From an uncultured Porphyromonas sp. (GTDB lineage: Bacteria; Bacteroidota; Bacteroidia; Bacteroidales; Porphyromonadaceae): 5,662 nucleotides of DNA. The notes beneath the pieces are model-generated. The model was not told the DNA's origin. It worked only from the letters and a program-made list of their open reading frames with translations, and did no database searches. Below, piece by piece: positions 1-5,662 of this stretch. The stretch lies in the NCBI GenBank assembly GCA_945965245.1, contig CAMFNC010000227.1, positions 1 to 5,662 on the forward strand, written 5' to 3'. Position 1 is the stretch's first letter. Every line of letters begins with the position of its first letter. The translations under genes were made by a program, and so were the position numbers.

Positions 1-1254
1 GCTCTAACGATGGGTTATACTCAAAACCGGATGCGCATGGGCAGCGAACAGATGGAAAAGCTGATACCCTTGCTTGCCGGCAAGCGTGTGGCGCTGATTG
101 TCAATCATACTTCGCGCGTGGGGGATACTCATTTGGTGGATACATTGCTACGGCAGGAGGTGCAAATCAGTAAGATTATGGTGCCGGAACATGGTTTTCG
201 CGGAACGGCCAATGCCGGAGCCACCATCCGAGGCGGTCGGGATGCTCAGACCGGTTTGCCCATCGTTTCGCTTTATGGCCAAAACAAGCGTCCCACGACA
301 GAGCAATTGAAAGATGTGGATATCATACTCTTCGATATCCAAGATGTGGGAGCGCGTTTTTATACGTATATCAGCACCATGCATTATGCCATGGAAGCGG
401 CAGCCGAAAACCATATACCCATGATTGTGTGCGACCGTCCCAATCCCAAAGATGAAGTGGATGGCCCAATACTGGAGACAGATTGCAGCTCTTTTATCGG
501 TGTGGCACCTATTCCGCTATTGCACGGACTCACGGTGGGAGAATTGGCACAGATGATTAACGGTGAAAAGTGGTTAAGAATCCCCAAAGACTCCTGCCAG
601 CTGACTGTGATACCGGTGGAAGGCTGGCGGCATGGAATGCCCTATGCTCTGCCGGTGATGCCCAGTCCCAACCTCAAAAGTGACCATGCCATTGCTTGGT
701 ATCCATCTTTGTGTCTTTTCGAAGCCACCATACTCAGCGTGGGGCGTGGCACTGATTATCCATTTGAAGTGCTGGGGTATCCGCATCGTAAATTTGGCGT
801 ATTCAGCTTCAAGCCGGAATCGCGCACGGGAGCCACGGATGCCAAACATCGAGGCAAAATCTGCTACGGTATGGATTATCGGAAAGAGGATGCGCCGGAA
901 GGATTATCATTGCAACCACTAATCCATTTTCAGCAAATTGCCAAGCAAAACGGCATCAAGCTCATTGACCGGATGCGCACTTTTGAATTGCTTGCTGGTA
1001 ACAAACGCCTGGCACATCAAATTGAATCCGGCATGAGCGAAAAAGCCATCCGTGCCACATGGCAAAAAGATTTGAAACAATATCATCTGATGCGAAGAAA
1101 ATATTTGCTATATCCTGAAAGTAATACGAGCTGCAACACCTCTATTTGCCTTTGCCAAGGAAAATGCAAAAAAAATGTTGCAAACCAAAGAATTTATCGT
1201 ATATTTGCATCGGTTATAAGAAAACCCTCACTATCAGAAGAAATCTCTCCATGA
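1..1254 (+). CDS. namZ: NamZ-like exo-beta-N-acetylmuramidase (DUF1343), 5' end probably outside window
   Basis: Family proteins (DUF1343, glycoside hydrolase family GH171) remove N-acetylmuramic acid from the non-reducing ends of peptidoglycan fragments during cell-wall recycling, usually outside the cytoplasm. Counting from the ATG at base 10, recognisable blocks are KRVALIVNHTS (25-35), VPEHGFRG (58-65), TGLPIVSLYG (81-90), FDIQDVGARFYTY (108-120), DRPNP (142-146), VDGP (150-153), HGLTVGELA (172-180), PSPN (218-221), SVGRGTDYPFE (243-253) and a C-terminal RRKYLLYPE ending at 370. Glu60 of PEHG is a candidate catalytic residue by conservation, which is an inference. The frame is open to base 1 (A-L-T before the ATG) and the ATG at 10 lies only a few residues before the conserved domain, with no signal peptide. 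The true start is therefore probably to the left. Residues 371-414 extend beyond the usual family end, contain four cysteines within 12 residues, and overlap a promoter. Family assignment is strong; exact enzymatic specificity and both termini are uncertain. Confidence 0.88.
   Translation, partial: ALTMGYTQNRMRMGSEQMEKLIPLLAGKRVALIVNHTSRVGDTHLVDTLLRQEVQISKIMVPEHGFRGTANAGATIRGGRDAQTGLPIVSLYGQNKRPTTEQLKDVDIILFDIQDVGARFYTYISTMHYAMEAAAENHIPMIVCDRPNPKDEVDGPILETDCSSFIGVAPIPLLHGLTVGELAQMINGEKWLRIPKDSCQLTVIPVEGWRHGMPYALPVMPSPNLKSDHAIAWYPSLCLFEATILSVGRGTDYPFEVLGYPHRKFGVFSFKPESRTGATDAKHRGKICYGMDYRKEDAPEGLSLQPLIHFQQIAKQNGIKLIDRMRTFELLAGNKRLAHQIESGMSEKAIRATWQKDLKQYHLMRRKYLLYPESNTSCNTSICLCQGKCKKNVANQRIYRIFASVIRKPSLSEEISP
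1177..1207 (+). promoter_or_regulatory. Bacteroides-type promoter, rightward
   Basis: TGTTG at 1177-1180 (the -33 region; TTG at 1178-1180) is followed by 19 bases and then TATATTTG at 1200-1207. The latter matches the Bacteroides -7 consensus TAnnTTTG exactly, and the spacing is the known one for the housekeeping sigma factor of this phylum. Transcription would start near 1213-1215. The site lies inside the extended 3' tail of the NamZ-like ORF, in noticeably AT-rich DNA. No full-length plus-strand gene follows it in the window; the next plus-strand signal is the terminator at 1340-1380. The motif match is seen directly; activity is inferred. Confidence 0.55.
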
Positions 1255-1380
1255 AATGCAAAATTCCTTATATATTTTGCTTTCGTAAGTGATATTATAA
1301 AATAGACGTTTCTCTCTTTTATATAGTTCAATAGTGTCTGCAGCCACCTGCCTCGTGAGAGCATGGGTGGCTGCTTTTTT
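1213..1380 (+). ncRNA. Possible short transcript (about 165 nt) between promoter and terminator
   Basis: A consensus Bacteroides promoter just upstream and an intrinsic terminator at the far end define a short transcription unit with no full-length gene in it. It contains one mini-ORF, ATG at 1251 to TGA at 1290-1292, encoding MKCKIPYIFCFRK; its ATG overlaps the TGA stop of the NamZ-like ORF (ATGA). No A/G-rich Shine-Dalgarno precedes it. I recognise no known RNA family. It could be a small regulatory RNA, a leader for a gene that has been lost, or just a chance promoter in a 3' untranslated region. The start is estimated from the promoter and is not observed. Confidence 0.3.
1340..1380 (+). 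terminator. Intrinsic (rho-independent) terminator, plus strand
   Basis: GCAGCCACC at 1340-1348 is perfectly complementary to GGTGGCTGC at 1366-1374, a 9-bp G+C-rich stem, followed directly by TTTTTT at 1375-1380. The 17-base loop can form a small inner stem around GTGA. There is no T-run after the hairpin on the opposite strand, so it acts rightward only. It would end transcripts from the NamZ-like gene (stop 85 bases upstream) and from the promoter at 1177-1207. Confidence 0.85.
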
Positions 1381-1400
1381 CTTATACCGTTTACCACAAT

Positions 1401-1423
1401 AAATAAAATTCCCCACCCGGGGA
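1401..1423 (-). terminator. Probable terminator of the hut operon, minus strand
   Basis: Read on the minus strand, TCCCC-GGGT-GGGGA (1423 down to 1410) forms a 5-bp hairpin with a four-base loop, followed by a T-rich tail ATTTTATTT (1409-1401). It begins about 50 bases after the hutH stop. An alternative six-base pairing, ATTCCC at 1435-1430 with GGGAAT at 1413-1408 (minus-strand reading), would enclose it and is mutually exclusive with it. The stem is short and the T-tract is interrupted, so this is weaker than the opposing plus-strand terminator. Confidence 0.5.
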
Positions 1424-1473
1424 TGAGCAGGGAATCTTATCTATCCGAAAAGTCGGGTTTGTTTCGCAGGAAA

Positions 1474-2973
1474 TCAGTTGGCAAAGGCGTAGGTGCGCAC
1501 GAAATTCGTGGCAGCCTGAATTTGCTCATACATTACCACATCTTCCTCTACGCGGGGCACTACTTCACGGAATTTGGACAACATGCCTTCCAGCTTAGCA
1601 GAAGACTTGAGCGGGCGGCGGAACTCAAATGCTTGAGCGGCATTCATCAGTTCAATGGCGAAGATATGCTCCAGATTATCGATGATAGGCAGCAGCTTGG
1701 TAGCGGCATTGGCTCCCATGGATACATGGTCTTCCTGACCATTGCTGCTCACGATGCTGTCGCTGCTGGCAGCGTAGCAATACATTTTATTTTTGCTCAC
1801 CATGGCGGCGGCAGCGTATTGTGGAATCATGAAGCCGGAGTTTAATCCCGGATTAGCTACCAAGAATTCGGGTAAATCGCGCAAACCCAAAATCAATTGT
1901 GCCACACGGCGCTCGGAGATATTGCCTAATTCAGCCAAAGCGATGGCCAAGAAGTCGTAAACGATTGCTAACGGCTGACCATGGAAGTTACCTCCGGAAA
2001 CCACTAAGTCTTCATCGGGGAATACAGTGGGGTTGTCGGTTACGGAGTTGATTTCGGTAATTACCACGTCAGTCACATAATCTAAGGCATCGCGGCTGGC
2101 ACCATGAACCTGAGGGATGCAACGGAAGCTATAGGGGTCTTGTACCTGTTTTTTTTGTTGAGCCACCAGCTCGCTACCTTCCAGCAAAGCACGCATGTGG
2201 CGAGCCACGGTGAGCTGTCCGCGGTGCGGACGGATGGTGTGAAGATTGTCACTATAGGGGGCTACCAGACCATCGAACCCTTCCAATGAAAGGGCACCAC
2301 ACCAGTCGGCGATATTCACCAGACGGTGAGCCTTAATCAAAGCATATACACCGTGTGAACTCATGAATTGTGTGCCGTTGAGTAGAGCCAGCCCTTCCTT
2401 GCTCTTCAGAGTGATGATATCCCAGCCCATCTCTTTGAGCACTTCGGCCGAATGACGCTTCACTCCCTTGTGATAAACCTCACCTTCGCCAATCAATGGC
2501 AAGAAGAGATTGGCCAGTGGAGCCAAGTCACCGGATGCTCCCAGTGAGCCACGGTCATATACGATGGGGATGATGTCGTTATTGAGCATATCGAGGATGC
2601 GCTGCACTGTTACCAGCTGCACACCACTATGTCCCAACTGCAAGGCATGAGCTTTAAGCAACAGCATTAGACGGATGATGTCGCGTTCGACCTCTGTGCC
2701 ACAGCTGCAAGCATGGCTCTTGACCAAATTTTCTTGCAGTGTGGTCAGCTGTTCGGGAGTGATGCTTCGGTTGCAGAGTGAACCGAAGCCTGTGGTCACC
2801 CCATAGATGGGCTTACCTTCGCGTGCCACCTTGTCATCAAGAAATTGGCGACAGCGATTGATGCGTGCTTCTGCTTCCGGAGCCAGAGCCAAAGGGAAAC
2901 GCTCGAGCAGATAACGCTCGCACAATTCGAGGCTCAGCGGCTGTGAGCCTACATAAAAAGTTTCGTTTGCCAT
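1474..2973 (-). CDS. hutH: Histidine ammonia-lyase (histidase)
   Basis: Converts L-histidine to trans-urocanate and ammonia in the cytoplasm, the first step of histidine breakdown. At 499 residues it has normal family length (about 500). The Ala146-Ser147-Gly148 triad in GSLGASGDLAPLANL cyclises to the MIO electrophile. Other active-site residues, placed by comparison with Pseudomonas putida HutH, are all present: Tyr57 (YGVTTGFG), His87 (NLVKSHA), Asn199 (LLNGTQ), Tyr281 and Arg284 (DPYSFRCIPQVHG), Phe330 (GNFHGQP) and Glu414 (NGQEDHVSMG). This set separates it from tyrosine- or phenylalanine-lyases only by inference, but the hut context settles the call. The ATG lies 4 bases after the stop of the cyclodeaminase gene (TAAGGTCATG), so translation is probably coupled. 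It is the last gene of the operon, followed by a probable terminator. No defects were seen. Confidence 0.97.
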   Translation of the reverse strand: MANETFYVGSQPLSLELCERYLLERFPLALAPEAEARINRCRQFLDDKVAREGKPIYGVTTGFGSLCNRSITPEQLTTLQENLVKSHACSCGTEVERDIIRLMLLLKAHALQLGHSGVQLVTVQRILDMLNNDIIPIVYDRGSLGASGDLAPLANLFLPLIGEGEVYHKGVKRHSAEVLKEMGWDIITLKSKEGLALLNGTQFMSSHGVYALIKAHRLVNIADWCGALSLEGFDGLVAPYSDNLHTIRPHRGQLTVARHMRALLEGSELVAQQKKQVQDPYSFRCIPQVHGASRDALDYVTDVVITEINSVTDNPTVFPDEDLVVSGGNFHGQPLAIVYDFLAIALAELGNISERRVAQLILGLRDLPEFLVANPGLNSGFMIPQYAAAAMVSKNKMYCYAASSDSIVSSNGQEDHVSMGANAATKLLPIIDNLEHIFAIELMNAAQAFEFRRPLKSSAKLEGMLSKFREVVPRVEEDVVMYEQIQAATNFVRTYAFAN

Positions 2974-2977
2974 GACC

Positions 2978-3607
2978 TTATTCGCACGCTTTTTTAGTTA
3001 TGGTCAAGACGGCTGCCTCACGTTTTACGGCATCGGCTTCGAGGTAGTCGGCTTCGCTGCGCATCTTATCCACAAACTCTTGATCTTTGATAGATGTCAG
3101 GTTGATGCGCACATTCAGCAGAGCCCCGATAATGGCAGTGCGGGCGCACATCATGGCCACACAACCGTCAGTAATGGCATTCTGATTGCCACGTTCTACC
3201 ACAGCTTCAATCAGTGGCAGCAGGCTGTGTGTGCGGCGAGCCACTTCCATGGGCACGCTGGCGGCAAATTTGGTGTTCTCTTGGATTTGTTCGCTACGAT
3301 AAGCCTTTTCTTCTTCTGTTTCTTTAGGCAGTTTGAAAGCAGCAAATACGCAATTATAGGCTTCGCTATCGCGGTCGATGTCCAGCATCAATTCCTTTTG
3401 GATGGCGGCAGCCTCGGCAGCGATGCGCTTCATTTCTTCTTCTACTTCGGCATACTTTTTTTTGCCGATAGTCAGGTTCCCCACCATTTCAGTCAGAGCA
3501 GCGGCAATAGAACCATTGAGGGCTGAAATGCTACCCCCTCCGGGCACAGGCTCCTGTCCGGCAGTTTCTGCCAAGAAGCCTTTTACGGTCAAATCTGTCA
3601 GGATCAT
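2978..3607 (-). CDS. fchA: Formimidoyl-THF cyclodeaminase (FTCD_C / FchA-like family)
   Basis: A 209-residue protein of the cyclodeaminase/cyclohydrolase family, equivalent to the C-terminal domain of mammalian FTCD. Expected reaction: 5-formimino-tetrahydrofolate to 5,10-methenyl-tetrahydrofolate plus ammonia, returning the one-carbon unit to the folate pool. Visible family marks are the glycine-rich PVPGGGS near the N-terminus (20-26), SALNGSIAAALTEMVGNLT (28-46), an acidic D76-I-D-R-D80 segment in a predicted helix, and GNQNAITDGCVA (140-151) with Asp147. It is mostly helical, as the family is. Related proteins are annotated as methenyl-THF cyclohydrolase (FchA); in a hut operon next to ftcD the deaminase role is more likely, so the symbol is a family label. 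The start ATG follows a 29-base AT-rich gap after hutI with an A-rich leader and no Shine-Dalgarno, typical of Bacteroidota. Its stop is 4 bases before hutH. Confidence 0.9.
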   Translation of the reverse strand: MILTDLTVKGFLAETAGQEPVPGGGSISALNGSIAAALTEMVGNLTIGKKKYAEVEEEMKRIAAEAAAIQKELMLDIDRDSEAYNCVFAAFKLPKETEEEKAYRSEQIQENTKFAASVPMEVARRTHSLLPLIEAVVERGNQNAITDGCVAMMCARTAIIGALLNVRINLTSIKDQEFVDKMRSEADYLEADAVKREAAVLTITKKACE

Positions 3608-3636
3608 ATTCTGATTTTATTCTAATGAGATTGTTA

Positions 3637-4887
3637 TTATTTGATAATCACGCCGCGCTTGATGGTGTGTTGCACCAAATTCATGCCGAAGTGATAAGAA
3701 AGAAATTTGTATGATGGGAAGCGAAGTATTGCCATATCGGCCAATTTGCCCGGTTCGATGCTGCCGATGCTGTCGGCACGACCGATGGCGGCGGCACCAT
3801 TGATGGTCATGGCAGAGATGGCTTCTTCACAAGTCATATTCATATAGATGGTGGCGAGAGCAAACATCAGTGGAATAGATGCTGAGAAGCAGCTGCCCGG
3901 ATTTAAATCGCTGGCCAGAGCCACAGCACATCCGGCATCAATCATCCGACGTGCCGGTGCATACGGTTCCTTTAGACTGAAAGCCGTGCAGGGTAAACAA
4001 GTGGCCACCGTTTGACTATTGGCCAATGCTTGGATTCCTTTATCCGATATTTGCAACAGATGATCGGCCGAAAGGCAACCTAACTCGGCTGCAAGTTCGG
4101 CACCACCGAAAGAAACAATTTCATCGGCGTGCATCTTTACCTTCAGTCCGGCCTCTTTGGCAGCTGTGAGCATACGGCGTGTTTGTTCGTGATCAAACAC
4201 GCCCTTTTCTGTAAAAATGTCACAGCATTCAGCCAATCCACGACGCACTACCTCGGGCAGCATCTCACGGCAAATCAACTCAATGAACTCCATCTCACGA
4301 CCTTTGTATTCGGCTGGGCGGTCATGAGCACCCATGAAAGTGGGATAGATATCCAGCGGCTGTGTTTCGTTCAGATGCTTGATAACCTCTAGTTGGCGGA
4401 TTTCTGTTTTCAGCTCCATGCCATAACCGCTTTTGGCTTCCACTGTGGTTACACCCATATCTGCCATGGCTTGCAGATGCGCCTCGGCAGCTTCGGTCAG
4501 TTCCTCACGAGTGGCGGCACGAGTGGCATGCATGGTGCTGGCAATGCCCCCACCACGCTCCATAATGCTCATATAGCTGTCGCCTTTGAGTCGCCATTGG
4601 AATTCATCCTCGCGATAACCGCCGAAGATGAGGTGCGTGTGACTATCCACAAAACCCGGCAAGACACAGCAGCCCGTGGCATCCAATTCGTGGCATCCCA
4701 CCGTATCTACAGGCTTCACGCCGCTCATGGGACCGGCATAAGTCACGATGCCGTTGCGGGCAATCACGGCGGCAGGTCCTTCCACCACACCGATATTGTT
4801 CATCGCAGCACCGCGCTTGGCCACCTGCCCCTGGCAGGTGACCAGTTGTGCGATGTTTTTGATGTATAAGTTGTCAGCAGGTTTCAT
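3637..4887 (-). CDS. hutI: Imidazolonepropionase
   Basis: Hydrolyses 4-imidazolone-5-propionate to N-formimino-L-glutamate, the third step of the pathway, in the cytoplasm. It has 416 residues, normal for this amidohydrolase-superfamily enzyme. Metal ligands can be placed: His83 and His85 (PGFVDSHTHLIFGG), His253 (KMHADEI) and Asp327 (ASDLNPG), offset by three from the Bacillus subtilis HutI zinc ligands. His188 (GAHDRP), Glu256 and His276 (SADHLL) fit the conserved active-site positions. SGYG (153-156) and EPGKLADMAIL (378-388) are also typical, the latter being the C-terminal return to the small beta domain. The start is supported by alignment (LYIKNIAQLVT close to the N-terminus) and by GGAG nine bases upstream. 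It lies 6 bases after ftcD and 29 before the cyclodeaminase gene. No missing residues were seen. Confidence 0.96.
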   Translation of the reverse strand: MKPADNLYIKNIAQLVTCQGQVAKRGAAMNNIGVVEGPAAVIARNGIVTYAGPMSGVKPVDTVGCHELDATGCCVLPGFVDSHTHLIFGGYREDEFQWRLKGDSYMSIMERGGGIASTMHATRAATREELTEAAEAHLQAMADMGVTTVEAKSGYGMELKTEIRQLEVIKHLNETQPLDIYPTFMGAHDRPAEYKGREMEFIELICREMLPEVVRRGLAECCDIFTEKGVFDHEQTRRMLTAAKEAGLKVKMHADEIVSFGGAELAAELGCLSADHLLQISDKGIQALANSQTVATCLPCTAFSLKEPYAPARRMIDAGCAVALASDLNPGSCFSASIPLMFALATIYMNMTCEEAISAMTINGAAAIGRADSIGSIEPGKLADMAILRFPSYKFLSYHFGMNLVQHTIKRGVIIK

Positions 4888-4893
4888 ATCGGA

Positions 4894-5662
4894 TTACTCC
4901 ATGATACGAGATTCCAAAATCTGCTCGGCCTTGAAGTTTTCGATGCCGAGATAATATTCAGCACAATCAATCAGAGCCTGCATCGGCACCAAACCGATTA
5001 CTTCACTGCCCACTACTGATACGCCATAGCGGGCGGCTTCCATACGCACCATTTCATGCGCACGATATACGGCAGTTTTGGTATAGTCTGTCAGATTCAT
5101 GGATACCTGCACGATACCACGGTCGGTCAATTCCACACCCATAGCTTTGCAGAAGCGCAAACCACCACCGATGAAGCGCACTTTCTTGGCGATGGCATCA
5201 GCAATAGAGAGGTCGTTGGTATTTAAGTTTACGTTATAAGCTACCAGCGGCATGCGTGCACCTACAGCCACAGTACCGGCAGTCGGGTGACGGTCGGCGG
5301 GACCGAAGTCGGGATGCCATTCGTCTTCATGAATTTTTTCGGCCATGCCTTCGAATTCACCTTTGCGAATTTTGGCGAGGTTTTCACGGTGCGGAGCGGT
5401 GGCAGACTTTTCGTATAGGAATACAGGTACTTTATACAGTTCACCGATAGCTTTACCCACTTCCTGCGATAGGGCAATGGCATCTTCAGCCGTCACATTC
5501 TTAATGGGGATGAAAGGGATTACATCCACAGCACCCATACGAGGATGCTGACCTTCGTGTTTATTCAAGTCAATTAGTTCCACAGCTATACCCACGGCTT
5601 CCAGTACAGCTTCTTTCAGCGGTTCGGGTTCGCCCACCACGGTGACAACGAGACGGTTGTGG
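4894..5662 (-). CDS. ftcD: Glutamate formimidoyltransferase, 5' end cut by window edge
   Basis: Transfers the formimino group from N-formimino-L-glutamate to tetrahydrofolate, giving 5-formimino-THF and glutamate, the fourth pathway step. About 255 residues are visible, and the frame stays open to the right edge. Upstream of the GTG at 5640 the sequence continues in frame as HNRLVVTVVGEPE, a conserved family segment, so that GTG is not the start. With family members near 300 residues, about 45 are missing. The catalytic histidine is the one in GQHPRMGAVDV (codon 5545-5547), matching His82 of the porcine enzyme. KSATAPHRENLAKIRKGEFEGM, in two overlapping conserved parts, and RHPTAGTVAVGARMPLVAYNVNL-type sequence follow, covering both halves of the formiminotransferase fold. 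The protein ends without a cyclodeaminase domain; that domain is a separate gene beyond hutI. It is the first visible gene of the operon, and the promoter must lie further right. Confidence 0.95.
   Translation of the reverse strand, partial: HNRLVVTVVGEPEPLKEAVLEAVGIAVELIDLNKHEGQHPRMGAVDVIPFIPIKNVTAEDAIALSQEVGKAIGELYKVPVFLYEKSATAPHRENLAKIRKGEFEGMAEKIHEDEWHPDFGPADRHPTAGTVAVGARMPLVAYNVNLNTNDLSIADAIAKKVRFIGGGLRFCKAMGVELTDRGIVQVSMNLTDYTKTAVYRAHEMVRMEAARYGVSVVGSEVIGLVPMQALIDCAEYYLGIENFKAEQILESRIME
4897..4900 (-). promoter_or_regulatory. Possible Shine-Dalgarno site for hutI
   Basis: GGAG on the minus strand lies nine bases before the hutI ATG and sits inside the last codons of ftcD (ATG GAG TAA). 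It supports the chosen hutI start and suggests that reading of the two genes is coupled. Bacteroidota often do not depend on such sites, so its importance is uncertain. Confidence 0.35.

Noticed and set aside
1145..1156. Short tandem repeat TTTGCC TTTGCC
   Set aside because: Only two six-base copies with no extension; expected by chance and without a TAnnTTTG box at the right distance to be a promoter.
1251..1380. Attenuator with leader peptide controlling a downstream gene
   Set aside because: The next gene to the right is hutH on the opposite strand, so there is nothing for a plus-strand attenuator to control in this window.
1194..1416. Two minus-strand ORFs of 60 and 67 codons after hutH
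   Set aside because: They overlap the hairpins and the AT-rich junction, lie beyond or across the probable hut terminator, and show no recognisable domain.
1363..1845. 160-codon plus-strand ORF
   Set aside because: Lies antisense to hutH, begins inside the plus-strand terminator, and matches no family I recognise; it is a shadow of a well-supported gene.
2972..3526. 184-codon plus-strand ORF antisense to the cyclodeaminase gene
   Set aside because: Fully opposite a conserved gene with family motifs; the histidine- and phenylalanine-rich product is what antisense reading of such codons gives.
4393..4869. 158-codon plus-strand ORF antisense to hutI
   Set aside because: Opposite the N-terminal third of an intact hutI with all metal ligands; no leader or family features of its own.

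Overview
The window looks like chromosomal DNA from a Bacteroidota bacterium, most likely order Bacteroidales. Three things point there: the protein families and their gene order, a promoter of the Bacteroides type (TTG, 19 bases, TAnnTTTG) between the two gene blocks, and mostly A-rich rather than strong Shine-Dalgarno leaders. The genus cannot be fixed from the sequence alone. No insertion sequence, CRISPR array, tRNA, rRNA or phage gene is visible.

Left block (about 1-1254, plus strand): one gene for a DUF1343 / NamZ-type exo-beta-N-acetylmuramidase, a peptidoglycan-recycling enzyme. Its reading frame is open to the left edge, so its true start and probable signal peptide are likely outside the window. 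At the other end it runs about 44 codons past the usual family C-terminus, into AT-rich DNA that looks intergenic.

Junction (about 1177-1474): a good Bacteroides-type promoter lies inside that tail and points rightward. It is followed by a 13-codon mini-ORF and a strong plus-strand intrinsic terminator, so a short transcript of about 165 nt is possible. A second, weaker hairpin with a T-rich tail on the minus strand would end the hut operon. The two terminators face each other between convergent genes.

Right block (1474-5662, minus strand): a tightly packed histidine-utilisation (hut) operon, transcribed right to left as ftcD (5' end cut by the window edge), hutI, a formimino-THF cyclodeaminase gene, then hutH. 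Gaps are 6, 29 and 4 nt. HutH makes urocanate from histidine. HutU (urocanase, not in the window, probably just beyond the right edge) makes imidazolonepropionate. HutI opens that to N-formimino-L-glutamate. FtcD moves the formimino group to tetrahydrofolate, releasing glutamate. The cyclodeaminase then gives 5,10-methenyl-THF and ammonia. This is the folate-dependent branch of histidine breakdown, with the two halves of the mammalian bifunctional FTCD enzyme encoded as separate genes on either side of hutI.

I do not see a clearly new biological system. The part least explained by ordinary gene annotation is the promoter, mini-ORF and terminator unit at about 1177-1380 and the related unusual tail of the NamZ-like ORF.
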